Part shown: in pieces, positions 6,787 to 13,575 of the stretch
How the letters are laid out: every line of letters begins with the position of its first letter
Position numbering within the stretch: the first letter of the stretch is position 1
Virus record (IMG/VR): IMGVR_UViG_3300013137_000046
Span: 1 to 38,339 of that record
DNA: 38,339 bases
From: a virus
Reading direction: 5' to 3' (one strand)
The notes under the pieces: generated by a model
What the model saw: the letters and a program-made list of their open reading frames with translations, nothing else
What the model was told of the DNA's origin: nothing
Database searches by the model: none
Program-made: the position numbers and the translations under genes

Positions 6787-7554
6787 ATGGTAGATGAAAA
6801 AGGTAATACAGGAGATAGGAACACAGGAGATGGGAACACAGGAGATTGGAACGTAGGAGATGGGAACTCAGGAAATAGGAACACAGGAGATTGGAACGTA
6901 GGAGATGGGAACTCAGGAAATAGGAACACAGGAGATGGGAACTCAGGAGATAGGAACACAGGATATACTAACGCAGGAGATTGGAATGCAGGAGATTATA
7001 ACGTAAGAGATAGGAACACAGGAGATAATAACGCAGGATATAATAATGCAGGATATGATAACGCAGGAAATAGGAACACAGGAGATAAGAACGTAGGAGA
7101 TGGGAACACAGGAGATTGGAATACAGGACATTTTAATACAGGTTATTTTAATACTAATGAACCTAAAGTAAGAATTTTCAACAAAGAAACAGAGATAAAA
7201 AGAGAAAATATATTATTTCCAGCTTATTTATATTTTCATTTAGTAGAATGGGTTTCAAGTAAAGATTTATCAGATAAACAGAAAGAAGAACACCCAGGTC
7301 ATAAAATATTAGGTGGTTGGTTAATATCTTATAATTACAAAGAAGCAGTGATTAAAAATTTTAATAAAATATGTGATAAAGAACAAGCAGAACAAACTAT
7401 TAAATTACCAAACTTTAATTATGAGATTTTTGAGGAAATAACTGGCATAACAAAAGAAATGTTAGATGCTAAAAGAGGTATTATAACTAATGAGACCAAT
7501 AATTACTCAAATATTGAAATAGTTATTAATGGGATTAAATATAAGCGAGTTTAA
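6787..7554 (+). CDS. N-x-G pentapeptide-repeat protein
   Basis: 255 aa. Residues 6-119 consist of about 22 tandem five-residue units of the form [ND]-x-G-[DNY]-x (GNTGD, WNVGD, YNNAG and so on), the pattern of the Pentapeptide_2 type, which folds as a right-handed quadrilateral beta-helix. The C-terminal 130 residues form a separate domain with FPAYLYFHLVEWVSS ... EEHPGHKILGGWL ... LPNFNYEIFEEITGI. I recall this arrangement from pentapeptide proteins of bacterial gut phages. The DNA itself is a 15-bp tandem repeat (ACAGGAGATrGGAAC), prone to gain and loss of units. Start GGAGGGATAAACATG. Function unknown; DNA mimicry is only a possibility. Confidence 0.85.
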   Translation: MVDEKGNTGDRNTGDGNTGDWNVGDGNSGNRNTGDWNVGDGNSGNRNTGDGNSGDRNTGYTNAGDWNAGDYNVRDRNTGDNNAGYNNAGYDNAGNRNTGDKNVGDGNTGDWNTGHFNTGYFNTNEPKVRIFNKETEIKRENILFPAYLYFHLVEWVSSKDLSDKQKEEHPGHKILGGWLISYNYKEAVIKNFNKICDKEQAEQTIKLPNFNYEIFEEITGITKEMLDAKRGIITNETNNYSNIEIVINGIKYKRV

Positions 7555-7571
7555 TTCAAAGAAGGGATATT

Positions 7572-7748
7572 ATGAGTATACTTTGTAAATTAGGATTACA
7601 TATAAATAAAAGATTTGTAGGCACTGACTATTCTTTTGTTGGAGATGTTTTGTCAATCACCGAAATTAAAAAATGTATATTTTGTGATAAAATTAATTTA
7701 GTTAAATCTAATACTTATTTTAATATTATAAAAAATGGAAAGAAGTGA
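7572..7748 (+). CDS. zinc-ribbon-like mini-protein, cassette copy 3
   Basis: 58 aa. Begins MSILCKLGLHI, matching the C-x3-G/GH opening of copies 1 and 2, and has one CIFC knuckle, but the terminal CxRCxEKL block is missing. GAAGGGATATTATG precedes it. It is followed by a truncated MNEIPK gene, so this is a decayed third copy of the cassette. Confidence 0.6.
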   Translation: MSILCKLGLHINKRFVGTDYSFVGDVLSITEIKKCIFCDKINLVKSNTYFNIIKNGKK

Positions 7749-7754
7749 TATTGT

Positions 7755-7838
7755 ATGAATGAAATACCAAAATTAGAAATAAAGAATATAAAAGTTATGA
7801 GTGAGTACGTTGATGATATTGATGTATTGGGTGAGTAA
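7755..7838 (+). pseudogene. truncated MNEIPKLR-family gene, cassette copy 3
   Basis: 27 codons starting MNEIPKLEI, after AGTGATATTGTATG. The first seven residues equal those of copy 1, then the central and C-terminal blocks are absent and a stop comes immediately before the methyltransferase ATG. Most likely a remnant cut off when the methyltransferase gene was inserted, though a functional micro-peptide is possible. Confidence 0.5.
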
Positions 7839-8270
7839 ATGATTAAGATATTAAATTTATACGCTGGAATTGGTGGAAATAGGAAATTGTGGTCTGGAGA
7901 TATAGAAGTAACTGCTATTGAATATAATCAAGAAATTGCAGATATATATAAACAATTTTTTCCTAATGATAAAATTATAGTATGTGATGCACACGAATAT
8001 TTATTAGAACATTATAAAGAATATGATTTTATTTGGGCGTCACCACCTTGCCCAAGTCATAGTAGAATAAGATTATATAGTGCTGTTGCAAGAGGACAAA
8101 ATGAGCCTATTTATCCAGATATGAGATTATATCAAGAAATAATATTTTTACAATATCATTTTAAAGGTAAATGGGTTGTTGAAAATGTTAAAAGTTATTA
8201 CGAACCTTTGATAAAACCTTTTGATTTTGGGAATCATTATTTTTGGGCTAATTTTAATATAGTTCTATGA
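7839..8270 (+). CDS. DNA cytosine-C5 methyltransferase, N-terminal (catalytic) part
   Basis: 143 aa. Motif I is LNLYAGIGGNR (cofactor S-adenosylmethionine), motif IV ASPPCPSHSR with catalytic C71, and motif VI VVENVKSYY. These identify a C5-methyltransferase of the small phage type. The frame ends after FWANFNIVL, and the missing C-terminal portion including motif X is encoded by the next gene in another frame, overlapping as ATGA. Either a two-subunit enzyme or one gene broken by an indel. It could mark virus DNA against restriction or compete with host enzymes; no matching endonuclease is adjacent. Confidence 0.85.
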   Translation: MIKILNLYAGIGGNRKLWSGDIEVTAIEYNQEIADIYKQFFPNDKIIVCDAHEYLLEHYKEYDFIWASPPCPSHSRIRLYSAVARGQNEPIYPDMRLYQEIIFLQYHFKGKWVVENVKSYYEPLIKPFDFGNHYFWANFNIVL

Positions 8271-8452
8271 AAACGCAAAGTAGAGAACATTTAGCTAAAA
8301 TAAAGGTTTTAGAAGAAAGAAAAGGTTTTGATTTGTCTAATATAAAATATAAAGGAGATAAAAAACTATTATTAAGAAATTGTGTTGAAAGTGAATTAGG
8401 ATTGCATATATTTAACGAAGCATTTAAAGGAAAACAAAATAAATTATATTAA
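8267..8452 (+). CDS. DNA cytosine-C5 methyltransferase, C-terminal part (motif X)
   Basis: 61 aa. KGFDLSNIKY followed by LLLRNCVESELGLHIFNEAF matches the C-terminal end of small phage C5-methyltransferases, where RNCV ... GLHI is the motif X region that completes the cofactor pocket. It is in the -1 frame relative to the N-terminal gene. The ATG overlaps the upstream TGA. Without it the upstream product lacks motif X, so the two chains would have to associate, as known for split enzymes such as M.AquI. Confidence 0.75.
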   Translation: MKTQSREHLAKIKVLEERKGFDLSNIKYKGDKKLLLRNCVESELGLHIFNEAFKGKQNKLY

Positions 8453-8478
8453 AGAATATGTTTAAAGGGGAATAGAAT

Positions 8479-8604
8479 ATGGTAGATGAGAGAAATAACA
8501 CGGGATATTATATTTGTTTGAATTGTGGTGCAGATTTAACTTTAAAAGGTGCTATGATAATAGATGATGGTAGATACGATTTATTTGAAGAGGATAGTGA
8601 TTAG
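8479..8604 (+). CDS. mini-protein with one CxxC
   Basis: 41 aa: an N-terminal stretch MVDERNNTGYY resembling the start of the N-x-G protein (MVDEKGNTGD), then ICLNCGADL, then an acidic end. It could be a fusion or remnant of a zinc-ribbon gene. The start follows GGGGAATAGAATATG, and 26 bases separate it from the methyltransferase. Confidence 0.5.
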   Translation: MVDERNNTGYYICLNCGADLTLKGAMIIDDGRYDLFEEDSD

Positions 8605-8606
8605 AT

Positions 8607-8864
8607 ATGGGTATAATTAATAAAATAATTAAAGAAAATAATTTGGTTTTAAAAAGTAAAGAGCAAATTAATAAAATAAAAGAAAATAAAGAAATGATTA
8701 AAAAAGATGGAAAAGGAAATATAATTAATTATAAAGATTCTGATGGTTTTGAATATTGGAAAGAATATGATAATAATGATAATGTAATTAATAAATTGGA
8801 ATTAGTTAGTGGGAGATATTATTTAAATAATAAATTAATGATTAAAAAAGATAGTGATTATTAA
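8607..8864 (+). CDS. hypothetical protein
   Basis: 85 aa, basic and Asn/Lys-rich. A helical N-terminus is followed by a strand-rich part with DGKGNIINYKDSDGFEYWKEYDNNDNVI, which resembles the repeated Asp/Asn/Tyr motifs of small phage proteins with beta-hairpin repeats (GNxxxYxDSDGxExxxxYD). GTGATTAGATATG before the start. TAATG overlap with the next gene. Confidence 0.6.
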   Translation: MGIINKIIKENNLVLKSKEQINKIKENKEMIKKDGKGNIINYKDSDGFEYWKEYDNNDNVINKLELVSGRYYLNNKLMIKKDSDY

Positions 8865-9193
8865 TGAAGCCAGAATTAGAAGAATATAGTATACTAAAAT
8901 TAATTAAAGATATAGATAATGATATGTTAATATGTGGTGAATCAACACGAGAAATACCTATTGTTTATAAAAAAGAACAAGTAAAAGCTTGTATTGATTG
9001 GTATTTTGAGTATTATGATATGCCTGATTTGTTTTGGCGTGAGAATAAAGAGTATCAAAGTGAGCTTAAAGAATTGGGTATGTGGGAAGAATTTGTAGAT
9101 GGTACTCTTAATAGGACTTGTAAGATAGATGTATATAATATGTGGTTAAAAGAAAAAGCATTTAATGAATTATACAAGGAAGATAATAAATGA
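8864..9193 (+). CDS. hypothetical acidic protein, distantly like the MNEIPKLR family
   Basis: 109 aa. The spacing of KACIDWYFEYYDMPDLFW and a later VYNMWLKEKAF recalls the CLAFWEKYKDN ... WRDWLH blocks of the 5506 and 6518 products, so it may be a further diverged paralogue. The identity is low and the call is tentative. TAATG start coupling and ATGA end overlap. Confidence 0.55.
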   Translation: MKPELEEYSILKLIKDIDNDMLICGESTREIPIVYKKEQVKACIDWYFEYYDMPDLFWRENKEYQSELKELGMWEEFVDGTLNRTCKIDVYNMWLKEKAFNELYKEDNK

Positions 9194-9426
9194 AGAAACT
9201 ATGTGGTAATTATGGAGGTACGACGCTTATAAGTAAATTATATCTTATGAAGTATGAATTAGAAAGTTATATTATAATAATAGAAGAATGTATGGAAGGA
9301 CATATTAATTATGAAACATTCGCAAGATATAAAGAAGATAAAATTAGATTAGATTTAATAAATGAATTAATAAAATATAATGAGGGTTTAGATAAAAGTA
9401 AAGCAGAAGAGTATAATAGGAAGTGA
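9190..9426 (+). CDS. hypothetical helical protein
   Basis: 78 aa, mostly alpha-helical with several charged segments (LISKLYLMKYELESYIIIIEE, ARYKEDKIRLDLINELIKY). No family recognised. ATGA overlap with the upstream gene supports the start. Confidence 0.6.
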   Translation: MKKLCGNYGGTTLISKLYLMKYELESYIIIIEECMEGHINYETFARYKEDKIRLDLINELIKYNEGLDKSKAEEYNRK

Positions 9427-9427
9427 G

Positions 9428-9655
9428 ATGTTGTCAGAAAGTGATTTATGGAAATATAATTGTTGTTTAGAAGAAGAAAACAAACAACTAAATAATGAAT
9501 TAAAAGAAACAGAAAAGCGATTAAGAGAACTTTATAGTAATTTTAATAAGAGAGTAAATATAAGTACAGACAGAGCTAGCGAATCAATATTTATATATTG
9601 TAGAGACCAGATTAAATCAAAGTTTCCAGAGTTTTTTAAGGAGAATGATAAATAA
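9428..9655 (+). CDS. hypothetical coiled-coil protein
   Basis: 75 aa. Residues 10-38 (CCLEEENKQLNNELKETEKR and on) form a coiled coil, followed by a short C-terminal part. GGAAGTGAGATG marks the start, though a TTG three bases later is in frame. No family recognised. Confidence 0.6.
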   Translation: MLSESDLWKYNCCLEEENKQLNNELKETEKRLRELYSNFNKRVNISTDRASESIFIYCRDQIKSKFPEFFKENDK

Positions 9656-9783
9656 TAGAACCTGAATTGTGCCATAAATGTAAAATACCTATGCAAACTG
9701 TTATTCAGTTTGATTATCATAAAGATGATGATAGAGTATTTTTAGTATGTGGCAAATGTAAGTATGAGGAGTTAGTGGGATAA
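9655..9783 (+). CDS. zinc-ribbon mini-protein with apparent ATA start
   Basis: 42 codons, IEPELCHKCKIPMQ ... VFLVCGKCKYEELVG. Two CxxC knuckles make a zinc ribbon, so the frame is clearly coding. It has no ATG, GTG or TTG at its beginning: the first codon after the in-frame stop is ATA at 9655, overlapping the upstream TAA and preceded by GGAGAATGATAA. The only normal alternative is a TTG at 9667, which would directly precede CHKC and has no ribosome-binding site. Confidence 0.55.
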   Translation: MEPELCHKCKIPMQTVIQFDYHKDDDRVFLVCGKCKYEELVG

Positions 9784-9932
9784 TGGTAAAATGTTATTAT
9801 TGTTCTAAAATAAAAAGAGATATGTATGAAATAATAGATAGAGGTAATAAAAATATAGTACCTATATGTAAGTCTTGTTTAAGTAAAACACATTGGATAC
9901 CCTTAAATAAAATAAAAGGTGAACCATTATGA
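9783..9932 (+). CDS. zinc-ribbon mini-protein
   Basis: 49 aa. CYYC at residues 4-7 and CKSC about 30 residues later form a classic two-knuckle zinc ribbon. TAATG overlap with the preceding stop and ATGA overlap with the next gene. Third zinc-ribbon type gene in this operon that is not part of the cassette duplication. Function unknown. Confidence 0.65.
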   Translation: MVKCYYCSKIKRDMYEIIDRGNKNIVPICKSCLSKTHWIPLNKIKGEPL

Positions 9933-10042
9933 AATATTCTAATTATTATATTATTGATAAAGAAACTAAAGAGTATGTAGTTTATTATAGAGATGAGAAT
10001 AAAACAGAATGGAAGTCTGGATATATTAAAGTGGTAATATGA
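9929..10042 (+). CDS. hypothetical mini-protein
   Basis: 37 aa, aromatic and charged (NYYIIDKETKEYVVYYRDENKTEWKSGY), likely a small beta-hairpin fold. GGTGAACCATTATG start, overlapping neighbours on both sides by 4 nt, which supports it being translated. No family recognised. Confidence 0.55.
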   Translation: MKYSNYYIIDKETKEYVVYYRDENKTEWKSGYIKVVI

Positions 10043-10542
10043 TTACTTTACCTATATTTGAATCTGAAAAGCAGTATGCAATAGATTGTACTGTTAAGTT
10101 TGATAAACAAAAAGTACATAATAAATTTTATTGTAGTACTAACTGGATAGGTTTTTTAGGTGAATTGATCTTTGATAAGTATCTAACAAAGAAACAAGTA
10201 TATCATATATGGAATAAATTTATTAAAGAAGATTACAAACAACCTGACTTTGAGATTAATAATAAAACAATAGATATTAAGACTACATTTAATCAAGACT
10301 TATGGTTTCAAAATATAAATAATGATTATTATATATTAGCTAATGTATCAAAGAATGTAGATAAAATATCTTATGTAGGATATATATCTGGTTTTGAGTT
10401 ATTAGAATTATATATAAAAGGTAAATGTAAAGAAGTAATAAGAGACAATAGAAAAGACTATGTTTTATCTGGAGAATATCTAAAACCAGTGCATAATCTT
10501 GTTAATAATTTAAAATATATACAAGATAAGTACTCTAATTAA
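10039..10542 (+). CDS. PD-(D/E)XK nuclease-like protein
   Basis: 167 aa. A helix with GFLGELIFDKYL carries the conserved Glu. It is followed by QPDFEI (the PD) and DIKTT (D/E-x-K), spaced as in PD-(D/E)XK nucleases of the resolvase and restriction-enzyme superfamily. Such enzymes cut DNA with a metal ion; candidate roles are recombination intermediate cleavage, host DNA breakdown or restriction. It is the last gene of the early operon, overlaps the previous stop as ATGA and is followed by a GC-stem terminator. Confidence 0.75.
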   Translation: MITLPIFESEKQYAIDCTVKFDKQKVHNKFYCSTNWIGFLGELIFDKYLTKKQVYHIWNKFIKEDYKQPDFEINNKTIDIKTTFNQDLWFQNINNDYYILANVSKNVDKISYVGYISGFELLELYIKGKCKEVIRDNRKDYVLSGEYLKPVHNLVNNLKYIQDKYSN

Positions 10543-10564
10543 TACCCCAGGGGTATGTTTTTTA
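10542..10564 (+). terminator. terminator of the early operon
   Basis: ATACCCC-A-GGGGTAT is a tight inverted repeat starting at the last base of the stop codon and followed by GTTTTTTAATTT. It is the most GC-rich spot in the area and has the T-run expected for a terminator. Confidence 0.65.
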
Positions 10565-10566
10565 AT

Positions 10567-10936
10567 TTGCTTCCGCCCTCTTAACTGTATTTTTATAATA
10601 GTGGAATAAAGTAAAGTTTGTTTAGTTACCCTAATATTAGTAGAACAAACTAATACTAGCTTACTTCTACTATTAATAGTAGAATATACTTAAGTTTATT
10701 TAGTTCGTGTATTCTATAATATAATATATATATATAATAATATTATTCTATTATATTAAAGAATTAATCAATATTAATTTTAATTAGTTTAAATATACTT
10801 TTTATTTGAAAAAAATATATTTTTGTATATTCTTTATAAATTTTTCTCATTATTTAAAGATATATTTATAAATTGTTAGGTTTTTATATATAATATAAAT
10901 TAAGTCTAATTGATTTGATTTGTAGGAGTTGATTAA
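10567..10936 (+). ncRNA. gene-free hairpin region
   Basis: No coding frame. It holds a stem AGTTTGTT (10615)/AACAAACT (10644) with a nested CTAATATTAG palindrome, a perfect 20-bp palindrome TTCTACTATTAATAGTAGAA (10665-10684), and a 9-bp stem 10681-10689/10707-10715 with one G-T pair. The words AAGTTTGTTTAGTTAC (10614) and AAGTTTATTTAGTTCG (10692) are near repeats. From 10716 it is plain AT-rich DNA with TATA-like strings that probably include the promoter for 10937. Whether the hairpins are transcribed is not known. Confidence 0.35.
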
Positions 10937-11365
10937 ATGAACCAATATCAAATAAAAGAAGTTATAAAATATATAGAAGCAGAAGCAACAAAAAAACAAA
11001 GAGCATATAGTTTAAAATTGAGTGAAGAACAAGACAAAAAAGAAGAAAACAACGAAGATTTAAAGTTTTTGAATACAAAGAAGAATTATTTAAATAAAAA
11101 AATCCAAGAACTTAAAAACTATATTAATGAAATAAACGGATTAACTAAAGGAAATTATATAATATCTGTTGGTTATTGGAGCATACCAGACGCAACAACA
11201 GAAAAAACAAAAACTTATTATGGAGAACTTGAAGAATTAAAAAATTTAAAATGTTATGAATATAATCAAAAAATAGACAAAAAAATTCAAGATATAAAAG
11301 AAAAGTTAATTTTTAAAGATGACAAAGAGATTAAACAATTATTAGAAGAATTTAAAAAGTTGTAG
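10937..11365 (+). CDS. coiled-coil protein
   Basis: 142 aa. Two long charged helices (residues 5-70 and 95-142) flank a short strand-rich stretch NYIISVGYWSIPDATTEKTKTYYGE, suggesting a helical hairpin capped by a beta loop. TAGGAGTTGATTAAATG is the start. First gene of a nine-gene accessory block. No family recognised. Confidence 0.7.
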   Translation: MNQYQIKEVIKYIEAEATKKQRAYSLKLSEEQDKKEENNEDLKFLNTKKNYLNKKIQELKNYINEINGLTKGNYIISVGYWSIPDATTEKTKTYYGELEELKNLKCYEYNQKIDKKIQDIKEKLIFKDDKEIKQLLEEFKKL

Positions 11366-11376
11366 GGTGATTTATA

Positions 11377-11526
11377 TTGTCTAATTGTCAAATTGATATG
11401 TGTACTCAAAAAGCAAGATTTATTATTAAAAACAATAAAAGAAAACTCAATTGTTGCGAAAAACACGCAAATCATTTAATGGGTATAAAACGATTAAAAT
11501 TTAAAAAAGAGATGATTTTAGATTAA
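11377..11526 (+). CDS. small zinc-finger protein, TTG start
   Basis: 49 aa. CQIDMCTQKARF and later LNCCEKHANHL give the C ... C ... C-x2-H layout of small treble-clef-like knuckles, matching in order the 3932-4087 product (CGKC ... FFCEKHA). The start is TTG at 11377 after GGTGATTTATA, an excellent site. Ends with a basic stretch. Function unknown. Confidence 0.6.
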   Translation: MSNCQIDMCTQKARFIIKNNKRKLNCCEKHANHLMGIKRLKFKKEMILD

Positions 11527-11545
11527 ATAAGTAATGGGTGGTAAT

Positions 11546-11725
11546 ATGTTAAATAAACAAGATTTTGTAAAATTGTTAAATACTAAAATAATATTATATG
11601 TAGAGAATATCGGCAATGTATACGGAACAATTACAGAAGTTACAGACAATTATATAAAAATAGAAAATAAACCAACATATAAAGTTTATTCTTTAAATAG
11701 AGTAATAGGTTATGAATTAGAATAG
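11546..11725 (+). CDS. small Sm-like / SH3-like barrel candidate
   Basis: 59 aa from the ATG at 11546, chosen because GGGTGGTAAT precedes it (an in-frame ATG at 11534 lies inside that site). After a helix (KQDFVKLLNTKI) comes a run of five short strands ILYVENIGNVYGTITEVTDNYIKIEN ... YKVYSLNRVIGYELE, whose Gly placement and length resemble LSm/Hfq-type barrels. This is fold-pattern reasoning only; no RNA-binding signature can be confirmed. Confidence 0.5.
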   Translation: MLNKQDFVKLLNTKIILYVENIGNVYGTITEVTDNYIKIENKPTYKVYSLNRVIGYELE

Positions 11726-11736
11726 GGGATTTTGTT

Positions 11737-12090
11737 ATGAGAAATAAATTACTTTTAAAAGACTATATAAAATTATTAAAAGAAAATGGGTTTAAAGTTA
11801 TTTCTAGTTTAGACAATCCAGAATATATTTTTTTTGAAAAAAATAAAAATATTGGTTATTGTGAAATAAATAGATTTTTTGGTTTAGATTTTAATACTGT
11901 CCATAAACCTTGTAGAGAACACGGAACAGGATTTAACATTTATAAACATATTACTGAACCAAATATAACCCACGCTCTCAATACATTTATATTAGCTCCA
12001 CAATGGGCAATAAATACAAACAGGATTATAAAATATAAGTCTCTTGAAGAATTAATAAAAGAAAGCAACTTAAAATATATTTATTTATAA
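11737..12090 (+). CDS. conserved mobile-element hypothetical protein (TVHKP motif)
   Basis: 117 aa. The central part GYCEINRFFGLDFNTVHKPCREHGTGF is distinctive, and I recall similar TVHKP ... GTGF blocks in proteins of phages and conjugative elements of low-GC bacteria. No function is known to me. The preceding AGGGGATTTTGTTATG is a weaker site than usual here. Belongs to the 11-13.6 kb accessory block. Confidence 0.6.
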   Translation: MRNKLLLKDYIKLLKENGFKVISSLDNPEYIFFEKNKNIGYCEINRFFGLDFNTVHKPCREHGTGFNIYKHITEPNITHALNTFILAPQWAINTNRIIKYKSLEELIKESNLKYIYL

Positions 12091-12099
12091 GGTGGTATA

Positions 12100-12513
12100 A
12101 TGGAAGTAATAGGCAATATAAGAATATTTAATATAAATGAAATTAAAAACAAAGCAAAGTATTTTTATTCTGTGAAAATTAATAAATTAAATATTAAGGA
12201 AAAGCTAGAAAGACAAGATTTAAAAGAGAAATTAGCAAGAGCAGAGAAAGAGCCTTTACCATACGCTTTATTTAGATTAAATGAATTATTAGATTATAAA
12301 TTAAATGGTTTTGGTTGTGAAATTACAGAAGAACAATATTATAATAGATTAGAGGTATTACCCCCAAAACCATTTAAAAATGATATTTTGGAAGGTTATA
12401 TTGTACCTGAAATGATAACATTTGGAGAACACGGAAATATATACGAACATTTGTTTAAACATAATAATAAATATTATTGTGTTATTATGGAAACAGGTTT
12501 CAAGGTGGTTTAA
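12100..12513 (+). CDS. conserved accessory hypothetical protein
   Basis: 137 aa. The N-terminal half is a charged helix (KLNIKEKLERQDLKEKLARAEKE). The C-terminal half, RLEVLPPKPFKNDILEGYIVPEMITFGEHGNIYEHLF, resembles a small domain seen in mobile-element proteins with a LEVLPP motif. AAGGTGGTATAATG start. The C-terminus ends KVV because its last codons double as the GGTGGTTTAAATG start site of the next gene. Confidence 0.6.
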   Translation: MEVIGNIRIFNINEIKNKAKYFYSVKINKLNIKEKLERQDLKEKLARAEKEPLPYALFRLNELLDYKLNGFGCEITEEQYYNRLEVLPPKPFKNDILEGYIVPEMITFGEHGNIYEHLFKHNNKYYCVIMETGFKVV

Positions 12514-12705
12514 ATGGTCAAATATTATGCAATAAATATATATCAAAGCCAAGGGTTGGAAATTATTGGGACAATTAAAGCCAAAGACAAACAGACAGCA
12601 TACGAAAACTATTCCGATTGTTATGATGAATATATAATTCAAAGCGAAAAAGAATTAAAAGAGTTTTATTTAAAACTAAAAATAATATTTTCGGAAGTGG
12701 TTTAA
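12514..12705 (+). CDS. hypothetical small protein
   Basis: 63 aa: strand-helix-helix pattern with VKYYAINIYQSQGLEIIGTIKAKDKQTAYENY, as in small alpha/beta phage proteins whose first strand is YYAINIY. Starts directly after the upstream stop within GGTGGTTTAAATG, and itself ends EVV, whose codons form the next site. No function known. Confidence 0.6.
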   Translation: MVKYYAINIYQSQGLEIIGTIKAKDKQTAYENYSDCYDEYIIQSEKELKEFYLKLKIIFSEVV

Positions 12706-13074
12706 ATGGGAACAAGAAGCACAACAGAATTTATTTACAACGGAGAAAGTTTAATGAAAATATATAAACAATATGATGGCTACATTGAAGGTTGGGGAGC
12801 GGATTTAATTGATTTTTTTGGTAAATTAAAATATGTAAACGGTCTTTCATTAGATGTAACCAACGAAGCCAATGGGTTTTGCGATGCTGTTTTATTATTG
12901 ATTAAAGAATATAAAATAGACGCTGGGGGTATATATTTAACAAGTAAAGATGATTATCAAGAATATAATTATGTCGTAGATTGTAAAGAGGTATTTAAAG
13001 GATTAGAACGAAAAGGAAAAATAACAATAAAAGAAAAAGAGAACGGTTTTTTGAAAGTTATAGAATATAAATAA
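12706..13074 (+). CDS. MGTRS-family phage protein
   Basis: 122 aa. The opening MGTRSTTEFIYNGESL followed by IYKQYDGYIEGWGADLIDFF is the hallmark of a family common in phages and mobile elements (MGTRSLT ... QxDGYxxGxGxxL). The family's role is unknown. Preceded by GTGGTTTAA in the same spacing as the neighbours. Codons such as aac, acc and ggc are used more than in the 3-10 kb genes. Confidence 0.75.
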   Translation: MGTRSTTEFIYNGESLMKIYKQYDGYIEGWGADLIDFFGKLKYVNGLSLDVTNEANGFCDAVLLLIKEYKIDAGGIYLTSKDDYQEYNYVVDCKEVFKGLERKGKITIKEKENGFLKVIEYK

Positions 13075-13094
13075 ATTAAAAGGAGATGGTTTAA

Positions 13095-13409
13095 ATGATT
13101 GAGTATATTATCCCTTATAAGTTTACACCAAAAAATTTTGATGTAGATATTAAAGACCAAATAAAAATAAATAACCCAGAAGATTTTTTAATTAAATTAT
13201 ATTCCAATAAATTTAATTTTGGTTGTTGTGAGGTATATACAACAGGAGTTTATAAATTACTTGGTTGGGCTTATGATTTAAGACCATACCTTAAAAAGTA
13301 TATTGTTAAACAATACGATTATATACAGGAATATTTCGCACCAAATAAAACTATTTTGCGTAAATGTTTGAGGGGCAAAATAGTTTATATTCAAGAACTC
13401 CAAAGGTGA
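13095..13409 (+). CDS. hypothetical protein
   Basis: 104 aa. It contains FNFGCCEVYTTGVYKLLGWAYDLRPYLKKYIVKQYDYIQEYFAPNK, a pattern of a short strand region followed by amphipathic helices. GGAGATGGTTTAAATG precedes the ATG. No family recognised with certainty. Confidence 0.6.
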   Translation: MIEYIIPYKFTPKNFDVDIKDQIKINNPEDFLIKLYSNKFNFGCCEVYTTGVYKLLGWAYDLRPYLKKYIVKQYDYIQEYFAPNKTILRKCLRGKIVYIQELQR

Positions 13410-13413
13410 TATA

Positions 13414-13575
13414 ATGACTTTATATATAGACTCACAAAATGAAAAAGCTATAAAACAAATGCTGAAAGATTATTTTAATAATGAACTATCCTTCAACGAT
13501 TTTATAAAATTGATTAGATTAAAACATATTTTAATATATACCAACACAGATAAAAAAGAGGAGATTATTTTATAA
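13414..13575 (+). CDS. hypothetical mini-protein
   Basis: 53 aa, helical and charged (NEKAIKQMLKDYFNNELSFNDFIKLIRLKHI). GGTGATATAATG start. Its last codons and stop form one arm of the following terminator hairpin. Last gene of the accessory block. Confidence 0.55.
   Translation: MTLYIDSQNEKAIKQMLKDYFNNELSFNDFIKLIRLKHILIYTNTDKKEEIIL

Noticed and set aside
6732-7131. Open frames on the minus strand rich in Phe-Pro-Ser or Ile-Ser-Cys repeats
   Set aside because: They are mirror readings of the 15-bp DNA repeat in the N-x-G pentapeptide gene; no start site or independent support.
10600-10720. Attachment site or insertion-sequence ends
   Set aside because: Inverted repeats are present, but there is no transposase or integrase nearby and no flanking direct duplication was seen.
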